From Oceanobacillus jeddahensis (GTDB lineage: Bacteria; Bacillota; Bacilli; Bacillales; Amphibacillaceae), in NCBI RefSeq assembly GCF_000750635.1, contig NZ_CCDM010000001.1:868001-932000 (forward strand): 64,000 bases of DNA. The letters run 5' to 3'. The translations under genes were made by a program, and so were the position numbers. The notes beneath the pieces are model-generated. The model did no database searches. It saw nothing but the letters and a program-made list of their open reading frames with translations, and had not been told where the DNA came from. Below, one piece after another: positions 35,971-44,841 of this stretch. Within the stretch, counting starts at the first letter, position 1, and each line of letters begins with the position of its first letter.

Positions 35971-37170
35971 GTGAAAAAAATATTACTTTTAGGTGGTTCA
36001 AAGCAACAAATCCAAGCAATAGAATATGCAAAAAATAAGGGGTATTACACTATATTATGTGATTTCTTATCAGATAACCCTGGCCAAAATTATGCAGATA
36101 AATTTTATTGTGTAAGCACGACTGATAAAGAAGCTGTCTTAAAAGTAGCACAGGAAAATAATATAGATGGTGTTTTAGCATACGCTTCTGACCCTGCTGC
36201 TCCAACAGCTGCATATGTTGCCGAAAAAATGAAATTACCTACTAATCCATATAAATCAGTTGAATTATTAAGTAATAAAGATAAATTTAGATCTTTTTTG
36301 GCGAAACATAATTTTAATACACCTAAGGCAAAAGCGTATAATTCAATTAAAGATGCAAAAGGTGACATAAAAAATTTTGGGTTGCCAGTAATCATTAAAC
36401 CAGTGGATTCTTCAGGTAGCAAAGGAGTCAATAAATTAATAGACAGTGAAAACTTATCTATTCAAATGGAACATGCTCTTAGTTTTTCTAGAACAAAAAA
36501 AGTAATTATTGAGGAATATGTTGAAATGGATGGTTATCAAGTAGCAGGGGATGGTTTTTCAATAGATGGAGAATTAGTATTTAGATGTTTTGCTAATGAT
36601 CATTTTAATCAAAAAGGACTTAATTCGTTTGTTCCTATATCTGCTAGTTTCCCTTATGAAAAGTCTGAAAGAATTCATCAGAAAATACATGATGAGATTC
36701 AAAGGTTGTTTGATTTGTTAGATATGAAAACGGGCGCATATAATTTTGATATTCGAGTGGATAAAAATGAAAATGTATATTTAATGGAAGTCGGGCCAAG
36801 AAGCGGAGGCAATTATATTCCGCAAGTAATTAAATATGCAACTGGGATAGATATGTTAGATTTAGCAATTCAAGCTTCTATGGGTGAAGATTGTAGCAAT
36901 ATCAAAATGGTTTGCCCAAAGGGATATTGGAGTTATTTCGCTGTACATAGTAGTGAATCAGGAGTTCTTAAAAATATTAGAATAAATGGAAGTGTAAAGC
37001 GAAATAACATTGTTGAAAGCCATATGAATTATGAGATTGGTGACAATATACCTGCATTCACAGGATCGAATAGTAGTTTAGGAATTCTAATTATGAAATT
37101 TAAATCTATGAATGAAATGTTAAATATGATGAATTTCCCTGACGAATGGATAGAAGTAATTGTAGATTAA
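35971..37170 (+). CDS. ATP-grasp ligase of the dTDP-sugar cassette (carbamoyl-phosphate-synthase-like)
   Basis: A 399-residue protein with a PurK/biotin-carboxylase-like layout. A Rossmann-type N-domain (ILLLGGSKQQIQAIEYAKNKGYYTILCD) is followed by the ATP-grasp core (LPVIIKPVDSSGSKGVNKL at about 131-149; IEEYVEMDGYQVAGDGF). The metal site is GAYNFDIRVDKNENVYLMEVGPRSGGNY at about 254-281. The start is GTG after GGAAG. Such enzymes join a carboxylate to an amine. It opens a cassette with an epimerase, an aminotransferase, RfbA and RfbB, so acylation of the sugar amine is a reasonable inference. Substrates are unknown. Confidence 0.8.
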   Translation: MKKILLLGGSKQQIQAIEYAKNKGYYTILCDFLSDNPGQNYADKFYCVSTTDKEAVLKVAQENNIDGVLAYASDPAAPTAAYVAEKMKLPTNPYKSVELLSNKDKFRSFLAKHNFNTPKAKAYNSIKDAKGDIKNFGLPVIIKPVDSSGSKGVNKLIDSENLSIQMEHALSFSRTKKVIIEEYVEMDGYQVAGDGFSIDGELVFRCFANDHFNQKGLNSFVPISASFPYEKSERIHQKIHDEIQRLFDLLDMKTGAYNFDIRVDKNENVYLMEVGPRSGGNYIPQVIKYATGIDMLDLAIQASMGEDCSNIKMVCPKGYWSYFAVHSSESGVLKNIRINGSVKRNNIVESHMNYEIGDNIPAFTGSNSSLGILIMKFKSMNEMLNMMNFPDEWIEVIVD

Positions 37171-37197
37171 ACAATTAATAAAAGGAGTGAATAGCTC

Positions 37198-38193
37198 ATG
37201 AAAAAAGTACTTGTATTTGGAGCTACAGGACATTTAGGTGCTTATACTGTTGATTATTTGAAGGATAATCTTTACTTGGATGAATTTGAATTAATTGCTG
37301 TAGGAAGGAAACAAACAGATTTTTTTAAAGAGCAGGAGATTAAATACTGTCAAGTTGATGTGACAGATAAAAGTACTTTTGAACGGCTTCCTCAAGAAGA
37401 TGTATATGCAGTAGTTTGCTTTGTCGGAATTATGCCAGCAGCTATGGAAGGTTACAATCCTTATAATTATGTAGATGTCAATATTACTGGGATGCTAAAT
37501 ATTTTAGAGTATTGTAGAATTAAACAAGTTGATAGAATTTTATTCACGCAAACAGAGGCTGATTTATCTGGTCATTGGAAAGAGAACGCAGTTATTAAAC
37601 CAGATATGCCAAGAAAGTTTAACTATAAAGGGAATTATTCATTATATATTATAACAAAGTGTGCTGCTGTTGATTTAATTGAAAGCTATCATAGTAATTA
37701 TGGATTAAAAAGGTTTATTTTTAGATTACCGACAATTTACCATTATAGACCTGATCCTTACTTTTATAAAGATGGTAACCGAAAAAAGCTAGGTTATCGT
37801 CAATTAATGGAATTAGCTGAAGAAGGAAAACCTATTGAAATATGGGGGAATCCATTACTTGCAAAAGACATTGTCTATGTTAAAGACTTTACTCAAATGA
37901 TTTTCAAAGCCATTCTTGCTGATGTTGATGGTGGTACTTATAATGTAGGAACTGGACAAGCGGTAACATTGGAAGAACAAATTAAAGGAATTGTGGAAGT
38001 ATTCTCTCCCAAGGAGAAAAAATCAGAAATTATACCTCGACCAGATAAACCTGATAGCAGATCGTTTGTAATGGATATTGAGAACGCTAAAGAGGATTTG
38101 GGGTATAACCCAAAGTATAATTATATTGATTATCTTAAAGATTTTAAGAAGGAAATGGAATTAAATCGATTCGCTAAACTTTGGTCTAAATAA
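37198..38193 (+). CDS. NAD-dependent sugar epimerase/dehydratase (SDR)
   Basis: A 331-residue extended SDR with VLVFGATGHLGAYTVDYL at the N-terminus and a YSLYIITKCAAVDLIESY segment holding the Tyr-x3-Lys pair. Gene neighbourhood suggests action on a dTDP-linked sugar, as a C4 reductase or epimerase. Sugar identity is not readable. It is 27 bases after the ATP-grasp gene and 19 before the aminotransferase, so it is part of a tight transcription unit. AAAAGGAG precedes the ATG. It is not a close RmlD look-alike by eye, since the usual RmlD N-terminal pattern is absent. Confidence 0.8.
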   Translation: MKKVLVFGATGHLGAYTVDYLKDNLYLDEFELIAVGRKQTDFFKEQEIKYCQVDVTDKSTFERLPQEDVYAVVCFVGIMPAAMEGYNPYNYVDVNITGMLNILEYCRIKQVDRILFTQTEADLSGHWKENAVIKPDMPRKFNYKGNYSLYIITKCAAVDLIESYHSNYGLKRFIFRLPTIYHYRPDPYFYKDGNRKKLGYRQLMELAEEGKPIEIWGNPLLAKDIVYVKDFTQMIFKAILADVDGGTYNVGTGQAVTLEEQIKGIVEVFSPKEKKSEIIPRPDKPDSRSFVMDIENAKEDLGYNPKYNYIDYLKDFKKEMELNRFAKLWSK

Positions 38194-38212
38194 ATTTAAT
38201 GGTGGTGAAAGA

Positions 38213-39307
38213 ATGAAAGAATTAATCCAAGTAACAAAATCTTCAATGCCAAGTTTTGAGGAATTTACCAATGAAATTCAAGATTTATGGGAAAGCGGCT
38301 GGTTAACGAATATGGGAGCCAAGCACAAACAGCTGGAAATGGCATTAGAACGTTATCTCCAAGTGGATAATGTAAATTTATTTACGAATGGCCATTTAGC
38401 ATTAGAAAATGCTATCGCATCCTTAAATTTATCTGGAGAAGTCATAACCACACCTTTTACTTTTGTGTCTACCACACATGCGATTGTACGAAATAGATTA
38501 ACTCCTGTTTTTTGTGATATTAATCCGGACGACTATACAATAGATACAACCAAAATTGAAAGCTTAATTACTGATAAAACTTCTGCAATTATGCCTGTAC
38601 ATGTATATGGAAATATTTGCGATGTTGATGAAATTGAAAGAATAGCTAAGAAACACAACTTAAGAGTAATTTATGATGCTGCTCATGCATTTGGTGTTAC
38701 GAAAGATGATAAGGGCATAGGAAGTTTTGGTGACATTTCTATGTTCAGTTTCCATGCAACCAAAGTGTTTAATACAATTGAAGGTGGAGCATTAACTTTT
38801 AACGATGATTCTTTACATAGTATTTTAAATGAGCAAAAAAATTTTGGTATAACTGGGCCAGAAGATATTATATATGTCGGCGGTAATGCCAAAATGAATG
38901 AATTTCAAGCTGCTATGGGACTTTGCAATTTAAATAGTATTGATGATGATATTCAAAGAAGAAAAGAATTAGTAGATAGATACAACCAGCATTTTAATGA
39001 TATTGAAGGAATTAAAATTGTAGATAGTCAACAGGGCGTAGAAAGTAATTATGCATATTACCCTGTTGTTTTTGATGGTTTCAAATATACAAGAGATGAA
39101 GTTTTTGAGAATTTAAAGAGTGAGAATATACATGTACGTAAGTATTTCTTTCCTCTAACCAATGATATTGAATGCTATGAAGGTAGGTTTGATGTTAATG
39201 AAACTCCTGTAGCTAAGTACATATCTGATAGAGTTCTTACCTTACCACTTTATCCTGATTTAAAACTGTCTGATGTGGATCGTATTTGTAAAGTGATATT
39301 AAACTAG
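38213..39307 (+). CDS. PLP-dependent dTDP-sugar aminotransferase (VioA/FdtB-like)
   Basis: A 364-residue DegT/DnrJ/EryC1-family enzyme, distinct from the one at 24743. Features are [18 protein letters not shown] near the N-terminus, [25 protein letters not shown] (PLP Asp) and [22 protein letters not shown] with the PLP-binding Lys. Beside RfbA and RfbB the likely substrate is dTDP-4-keto-6-deoxyglucose. No FdtA-type 3,4-ketoisomerase is present, so a 4-amino product is favoured over a 3-amino product. No acetyltransferase follows, unlike VioA-VioB loci, which draws attention to the ATP-grasp ligase. Confidence 0.87.
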   Translation: MKELIQVTKSSMPSFEEFTNEIQDLWESGWLTNMGAKHKQLEMALERYLQVDNVNLFTNGHLALENAIASLNLSGEVITTPFTFVSTTHAIVRNRLTPVFCDINPDDYTIDTTKIESLITDKTSAIMPVHVYGNICDVDEIERIAKKHNLRVIYDAAHAFGVTKDDKGIGSFGDISMFSFHATKVFNTIEGGALTFNDDSLHSILNEQKNFGITGPEDIIYVGGNAKMNEFQAAMGLCNLNSIDDDIQRRKELVDRYNQHFNDIEGIKIVDSQQGVESNYAYYPVVFDGFKYTRDEVFENLKSENIHVRKYFFPLTNDIECYEGRFDVNETPVAKYISDRVLTLPLYPDLKLSDVDRICKVILN

Positions 39308-39320
39308 GGAGATGTATGAA

Positions 39321-40202
39321 ATGAAAGGGATTATTTTAGCTGGTGGATCAGGGACTAGATTATATCCGTTAACTCAGTCTGTTTCCAAACAAATTTTACC
39401 TGTATATGATAAACCAATGATTTATTATCCGCTATCTGTTTTAATGTTGGCAGGTATAAAAGAGATCTTAATCATATCAACACCAAGGGATTTACCATGT
39501 TTTCAAGAATTGTTTGGTGATGGAAGCAAATTAGGTATTCAAATAGAGTACACTGTTCAAGAAAAACCTAAAGGTCTGGCTGATGCTTTTGTAGTTGGAG
39601 AAGAATTTATCGGTGATTCTCCGGTTGCATTAGTATTAGGGGATAATATTTTCTATGGAACACAATTTGGAAAAAGAGTAGAAAAAGCAGCTTCCCTAGA
39701 AGAAGGAGCTCAAATATTTGGTTGTTATGTTGCAGATCCTACTGCATATGGTGTAGTAGAAGTAGATGAAAATAGAAATGCAATATCTATTGAAGAAAAA
39801 CCAGAAAAACCCAAATCTTCACTAGCTGTTCCAGGACTATACTTTTTTGATAATAATGTTGTTGAAATTGCGAAAAAAGTTGAACCATCTGCACGGGGAG
39901 AAAAAGAAATTACTTCAATCATTGAAAACTATATGGAACAAAAAAAATTAAAAGTAAATATTGCTGGACGAGGATTGGCGTGGCTTGATACGGGTACTCA
40001 TGAATCATTGTTAGAGGCTTCTAACTTTGTGGAAGCTGTTCAGAAGAGACAAGGGTTGTTTATTTCATGTATAGAAGAAATAGCATATAGAAAAGGTTAC
40101 ATTAATCAAGAGCAATTAAAAGAATTAGCTGAACCATTGATTAAGACGGACTATGGGAAATATCTTATGGAAATAGTAAAACATGAAGAATATGGATGGT
40201 GA
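39321..40202 (+). CDS. rfbA: Glucose-1-phosphate thymidylyltransferase
   Basis: A 293-residue enzyme making dTDP-glucose from dTTP and glucose-1-phosphate. The nucleotide-binding signature [42 protein letters not shown] opens the protein. [21 protein letters not shown], the [12 protein letters not shown] position, GLYFFDN and [19 protein letters not shown] follow as in RmlA. ATG at 39321 has GGGAG nine bases upstream and is preferred to an ATG three codons earlier. It overlaps the next gene by seven bases if that gene starts at 40196. Confidence 0.93.
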   Translation: MKGIILAGGSGTRLYPLTQSVSKQILPVYDKPMIYYPLSVLMLAGIKEILIISTPRDLPCFQELFGDGSKLGIQIEYTVQEKPKGLADAFVVGEEFIGDSPVALVLGDNIFYGTQFGKRVEKAASLEEGAQIFGCYVADPTAYGVVEVDENRNAISIEEKPEKPKSSLAVPGLYFFDNNVVEIAKKVEPSARGEKEITSIIENYMEQKKLKVNIAGRGLAWLDTGTHESLLEASNFVEAVQKRQGLFISCIEEIAYRKGYINQEQLKELAEPLIKTDYGKYLMEIVKHEEYGW

Positions 40203-41230
40203 AGATAGTGACAAGAAGGAAATTATTAATAACTGGTGGAGCAGGTTTTATAGGTGGTAATTTTGTACGCTATATGGTTGATAAATATCCCGATTACGAT
40301 ATTTATAATTTAGATTTATTAACTTATGCTGGCGATTTGTCTAAACATCAAAATATAGAAAAAAAGACTAATTATCATTTCATCCAATGTGATATTGCCA
40401 ATAGAGAAGGGATATTTAATCGCTTTAAAAATGAAAAGTTTGATTTTATAGTTCATTTTGCTGCAGAAAGTCATGTGGACAGATCTATTACAGATCCTGA
40501 AATCTTTATTAAAACAAATGTAATGGGAACGCAAATACTTCTTGATGCTGCCAAAGAGTATAACGTTTCTAAGTTTTTGCATGTTTCGACAGATGAAGTT
40601 TATGGGGAGTTAGATTTCAATCCAAGTACTTTTTTTACAGAGGAAACGCCATTACAGCCTAACAGCCCTTATAGTGCAAGTAAAGCATCGTCTGATTTAT
40701 TAGTTCGTGCTTATCATGAGACATATGGATTGCCTGTGAATATTACTCGTTGTTCCAATAATTATGGACCATATCACTTTCCTGAAAAATTAATTCCACT
40801 AACCATATCTAGAGTTTTAAATGATCAAACCGTACCTGTATATGGTAATGGAGCTAATATTAGAGACTGGTTACATGTCTTCGATCATTGTACTGCATTG
40901 GATTTAGTACTCCATGAGGGAAAAGATGGAGAAGTTTACAATGTTGGTGGACATAATGAAAGAACTAATTTAGAGGTAGTAAAAACAATTATCAAAGCAT
41001 TAGATAAATCTAATGACTTAATAGAATTTGTTGAAGATCGTCTAGGGCATGATAAGAGATATGCGATTGATCCAACAAAGTTAGAAGCATTGGGATGGGA
41101 CCCCACTTATAACTTTGATACGGGTATAGAACAGACAATTGAATGGTATTTGTCTAATAAGGAATGGTGGGAAAGTATTATCTCTGGTGAATATCGGGAG
41201 TATTTTAAGAAACAATACTCAGTTAAATAA
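40196..41230 (+). CDS. rfbB: dTDP-glucose 4,6-dehydratase
   Basis: 344 residues (340 if the in-frame GTG at 40208 is used, which also has a GGTGA-type ribosome binding site). It is an SDR enzyme producing dTDP-4-keto-6-deoxyglucose. Visible are [37 protein letters not shown], the catalytic STDEVYGEL (Asp-Glu) and [22 protein letters not shown] (YxxxK). [15 protein letters not shown] and [12 protein letters not shown] follow. rfbC and rfbD are missing, so rhamnose is not the product of this cassette. Confidence 0.93.
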   Translation: MVKIVTRRKLLITGGAGFIGGNFVRYMVDKYPDYDIYNLDLLTYAGDLSKHQNIEKKTNYHFIQCDIANREGIFNRFKNEKFDFIVHFAAESHVDRSITDPEIFIKTNVMGTQILLDAAKEYNVSKFLHVSTDEVYGELDFNPSTFFTEETPLQPNSPYSASKASSDLLVRAYHETYGLPVNITRCSNNYGPYHFPEKLIPLTISRVLNDQTVPVYGNGANIRDWLHVFDHCTALDLVLHEGKDGEVYNVGGHNERTNLEVVKTIIKALDKSNDLIEFVEDRLGHDKRYAIDPTKLEALGWDPTYNFDTGIEQTIEWYLSNKEWWESIISGEYREYFKKQYSVK

Positions 41231-41254
41231 AGTATAATAGGACATGTTGGAAAT

Positions 41255-41292
41255 GCTTTGTGTTTTGAATATTCATGTTATAAATACAAAGC
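41255..41292 (+). terminator. Possible terminator after rfbB
   Basis: An 11-bp stem (GCTTTGTGTTT with AAATACAAAGC, one G-U pair), 25 bases beyond the stop codon. TTTAAATATT follows, a weak T-tract. Confidence 0.4.
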
Positions 41293-41392
41293 TTTAAATA
41301 TTAGAAGCATTTAGTTGTTATCGTATTAACACTTTATTAAAATTAAACTATGTATCGATACAAACTTAAGGTATAAAGGGAGATAATATTAA

Positions 41393-42724
41393 ATGAAAAA
41401 CCTAGCAGTAGCCGGTACAGGCTACGTCGGCCTCGTAACCGGCGTATGCATGGCAGAAAACGGACATAATGTAACATGTGTTGATATAGATGAACAAAAA
41501 GTTCAAACAATGCGGAAAGGAATCTCTCCAATTTATGAAGCTGGATTGGAAGAATTAATGCATAAAAATATTGAAGCCGGCAGATTGCATTTTACAACAG
41601 ATTATCAAGCTGCGTACAAAGAAGCAGATGCCGTCTTTATTGGTGTTGGTACTCCAGAAAAAGAGGATGGTTCAGCGAACTTGCAATATGTAGAAACAGT
41701 AGCAAAACAAATTGCTGAGTCTGTTGCAAAAAATTGTTTGGTTGTAGTCAAATCAACGGTACCAATTGGCACGAATGATAAAATAGAGGAGCTTATCAAA
41801 AATTCGCTTGTTAATGATGTTAGAGTTGAAGTAGCGTCTAACCCTGAATTCCTTGCACAAGGCTCTGCGGTAAAAGATACATTAGAGGCAGCTCGTATCG
41901 TTATTGGTACAGAGAGTGAATGGGCAGAAAACCTCTTAACAGAAATTTATACACCATTTAACCTTCCAAATGTATCTGTTAATCGTCGTTCTGCTGAAAT
42001 GATTAAATATGCTTCTAATGATTTCCTTGCTTTAAAAATCTCTTACATGAATGATATTGCAAACTTATGTGAACTGGTTGGAGCAGATATTCAGGATGTT
42101 GCTGAAGGAATGAGCTATGATGATCGTATTGGCAACAAATTTTTAAATGCTGGTATTGGTTACGGAGGATCTTGTTTCCCGAAAGATACAAGTGCTTTAG
42201 AGTATCTGGCAAGGCAATATGGATATGACTTGCGAACAATGCAAGCAACAATTAAGATAAATTCTGAGCAAAAACTGAAATTGTATGAAAAGGCGAAACA
42301 GCGATTAGAAACATTTGACGGTATCAAAGTAGCAGTACTTGGCTTAACGTTTAAACCAGGCACTGATGATCTTCGTGAAGCTCCGTCACTTGCAAATGTC
42401 CCTTTGCTTTTAGAACAAGGAGCGGACATTTATGCATATGACCCAATCGGAATTAATAACTTTAAGCAGTTTTATTCAGAGGGAAGTCATGGGAGAGGAA
42501 ACATTACGTATGTAAACCATCCAGAAGCTGCTCTAGAAGAAGCAGCTGTATGTTTAATCTTTACAGAATGGGGAGAGATTAAAGCAGTTACTCCAAACCA
42601 GTATAAAGATTTAATGCAATCACCATTAGTGTTTGATGGAAGAAATATTTATGATTTGCAGGAAATGGCTGATAGCGGAGTGGAATATCATTCTATTGGC
42701 AGACCATCAGTTAGGAACGAATAA
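41393..42724 (+). CDS. UDP-glucose 6-dehydrogenase
   Basis: A 443-residue enzyme (Ugd/TuaD family) oxidising UDP-glucose to UDP-glucuronate with two NAD+. Domains in order: the NAD fold (NLAVAGTGYVGLVTGVCMAENGHNVTCVDIDE), central dimer helix, catalytic GIGYGGSCFPKDT with the active Cys at about residue 259, and the UDP-binding domain (AVLGLTFKPGTDDLREAPS). In Bacillus these enzymes are activated by the BY-kinase found at the start of this locus. It ends the polysaccharide region with a strong terminator. A separate promoter is possible in the 160-base gap before it. Confidence 0.93.
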   Translation: MKNLAVAGTGYVGLVTGVCMAENGHNVTCVDIDEQKVQTMRKGISPIYEAGLEELMHKNIEAGRLHFTTDYQAAYKEADAVFIGVGTPEKEDGSANLQYVETVAKQIAESVAKNCLVVVKSTVPIGTNDKIEELIKNSLVNDVRVEVASNPEFLAQGSAVKDTLEAARIVIGTESEWAENLLTEIYTPFNLPNVSVNRRSAEMIKYASNDFLALKISYMNDIANLCELVGADIQDVAEGMSYDDRIGNKFLNAGIGYGGSCFPKDTSALEYLARQYGYDLRTMQATIKINSEQKLKLYEKAKQRLETFDGIKVAVLGLTFKPGTDDLREAPSLANVPLLLEQGADIYAYDPIGINNFKQFYSEGSHGRGNITYVNHPEAALEEAAVCLIFTEWGEIKAVTPNQYKDLMQSPLVFDGRNIYDLQEMADSGVEYHSIGRPSVRNE

Positions 42725-42749
42725 AGGTATTAGAATTTATGTAATATTG

Positions 42750-42797
42750 CTGTCGAATTTCATTGTAATTCCATACAATGAAATTCGACAGTTTTTT
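42750..42797 (+). terminator. Strong terminator of the polysaccharide locus
   Basis: An 18-bp perfect stem (CTGTCGAATTTCATTGTA and complement) with a 6-base loop is followed by six T residues. It is 26 bases after the UDP-glucose dehydrogenase stop. Confidence 0.92.
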
Positions 42798-42946
42798 CTT
42801 TATGAATGTTACAAAGGTCTGAAAACATGGTATGATAACTTTAAGTTTTAAAAGGTTTGGATTTGCTAGATACTAGATAATACGAGAGATTCTTTATAGT
42901 AGCATGAAAAGCTATGATATACATAAATGTTCAAAGGATAGATAGC

Positions 42947-44308
42947 ATGAAAATAAAAAAAATGAGAATGACAATCGATTTCTATAAATATTTATTTTTC
43001 TTAAATTATGGACAAGGCATCAAATTGATCATTAACGTTGCTATCTTTGCGATTTCTTTTATTTCCTTTTTATATAACAACCTTTTCTCGGTCGTGAGAG
43101 ATGGTAGTGGCAGTTGGCTTTTTATCATATTGATGATTTATTCTATATTTAATATTTCGTGGAGTTTATATGAGAAATACGAGGAGATTAGTGATTTTAA
43201 AGGGAAAAATAAAGATATCATCATGAAATCGAAGTCAATATTGGTAAAAGACGATAAAGCCGTGCAGCTCAATGATATTCATGCGGAAAGTCGGGGAAAT
43301 ATCCAATTTGAAAATCTGAAATTAAATGGGCCGCGAGACGAACAGCAAGAACCGGTTATTTATTCGGAGGACATTAATCATTACATATGGGATAATGATT
43401 TCACTATCGAAAGGGATCTCATCAAAGAGAGGAAAATCAAAAAGTTTATAAAGAAGAATCGAGAAATCATTACTCCATTTTTCCAGTATAAATATTATGA
43501 TTCCAAAAAGAATAATCAGCTCTTCTTTAACGAGTCAAAGCTTTCTATGTCCAGTGAAATTAATCCGAAGAATAAACATGTTCTTTTTAATAAGAGTAAC
43601 TATTATCATTCTTATTTAACGAATGAAATATCCACGTCAACACTTCAGAGAGTAGAAGATGCCACAATTATTTATGATGCATCCAATTTTTATCCCTGCG
43701 AACACAAAAAGTTGGATAAGGAAAATGATATAACTTATTTGCAGCCAATGGATAAATGCGAGATGAGTAATCATATCGGAATTTCAACATTAGCCGTAAC
43801 TAAAGACAATTACCTTGTCATTAGAAAGCAGGGAATAAATACACAACAAAATATAAATAAATATGTACCTACTGGCAGTGGCTCTGCTGATTGGTCTGAC
43901 ATACAGAACTATTCACTGCATGACACCTTGAAATTCGCTATGGATAGAGAACTCTGGGAAGAGAACGGAGGAAAATGCTTAAAAATTCCGATGAACAAAT
44001 TTGGAGATACCAAAGTATTGGGCTATTTTAGATGGCTGCGTCGAGGCGGCAAGCCTGAATTTGTTGGAATTACAAAGCTGCATGTTTCATTGAGTCAATT
44101 AACCCCTGATAACTCGGAGTTTATTAATACAACAAATAAAGCGGATAGGGATACTTTTTACTTGGATGGTATTGATGATGTGCCTAAAGTAATTCAAGAG
44201 ATACAGAAGAAAGATAATCTCTCTATTCCTTTGCAGATGTGTTTGATTTTTCTGTTGGATTATTATGAAGAACGTAGAGAGGATTTGGAAGGAATGTTGG
44301 GGTTATAG
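42947..44308 (+). CDS. Two-TM protein with C-terminal Nudix-like domain
   Basis: 453 residues of unknown function. Two hydrophobic helices near the N-terminus (about 27-47 and 57-74) are followed by a long charged region (about 80-270). A segment beginning HIGISTLAVTKDNYLVIRKQ (about 276) reads like a Nudix beta-strand. RELWEENGG at about 334-342 matches the second half of the Nudix box (REUxEExGU). The first half is altered: Gln and Asp stand where Gly and Glu are expected, with an insert before it. It may hydrolyse or bind a nucleotide diphosphate at the membrane face. The ATG at 42947 follows AAAGGA and is preferred over 42914. It is a single gene between the locus terminator and a gene-poor gap. 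Confidence 0.6.
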   Translation: MKIKKMRMTIDFYKYLFFLNYGQGIKLIINVAIFAISFISFLYNNLFSVVRDGSGSWLFIILMIYSIFNISWSLYEKYEEISDFKGKNKDIIMKSKSILVKDDKAVQLNDIHAESRGNIQFENLKLNGPRDEQQEPVIYSEDINHYIWDNDFTIERDLIKERKIKKFIKKNREIITPFFQYKYYDSKKNNQLFFNESKLSMSSEINPKNKHVLFNKSNYYHSYLTNEISTSTLQRVEDATIIYDASNFYPCEHKKLDKENDITYLQPMDKCEMSNHIGISTLAVTKDNYLVIRKQGINTQQNINKYVPTGSGSADWSDIQNYSLHDTLKFAMDRELWEENGGKCLKIPMNKFGDTKVLGYFRWLRRGGKPEFVGITKLHVSLSQLTPDNSEFINTTNKADRDTFYLDGIDDVPKVIQEIQKKDNLSIPLQMCLIFLLDYYEERREDLEGMLGL

Positions 44309-44841
44309 TGGTTTTAAAAGAAGCAGAGTGATTACGGACATTGGATTATACCTTACCATGTTATTTATCATTAATCCATACAATAAACTGCAATTAAAAA
44401 TACAGAATGGTCTTGTCTGCTGCACCAGCAACTGAACAGGTGATCATGTAAGTTCAGGGAAGTTTTAATATTGATAGTAAAATCAGTAAAGCAGAAGGTA
44501 GATCATATGGTTGCTCAGTATGAAACCACGGATAAAATTTTGAATATATCGAGATGCCGGCTATGTCCCCGGTGAAAAGCTTTTACCCTTATCAGAAATG
44601 GTTTTTTTCAATTATTTGATGCAGTCCATGTCTGTCATAGTTACTTACCAGATATGGGATGGTAAGTTATTTAGATTTTTCTATGAATAATTCAGGGTTA
44701 AGGACAATCAAAACGCATCAATACATTTTCATTTGATAATCGATTTGCTATCATATAGAATAATCGTTAAATTGACTAAAAATTTAATGATTACTGATTA
44801 ATCTTACTGTTTCATAAATAATTAACAAAGGAGTCCTTATC
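44309..44841. other. Gene-free gap, possibly decayed coding sequence
   Basis: About 530 bases with no frame longer than some 22 codons behind a start. Local composition is less AT-rich than true intergenic DNA here, and short readable pieces (for example SAAPATEQVI near 44415 and MVAQYETTDKILN from 44507) suggest remnants, but no family could be named. A small hairpin (ACTTACCA/TGGTAAGT, 44643-44667) lies within it. The last 100 bases are AT-rich and likely carry the promoter of the next operon. Confidence 0.35.

Noticed and set aside
37198-41230. A complete dTDP-rhamnose (rml) operon
   Set aside because: rfbA and rfbB are present, but rfbC and a convincing rfbD are absent; an aminotransferase points to an amino sugar instead.
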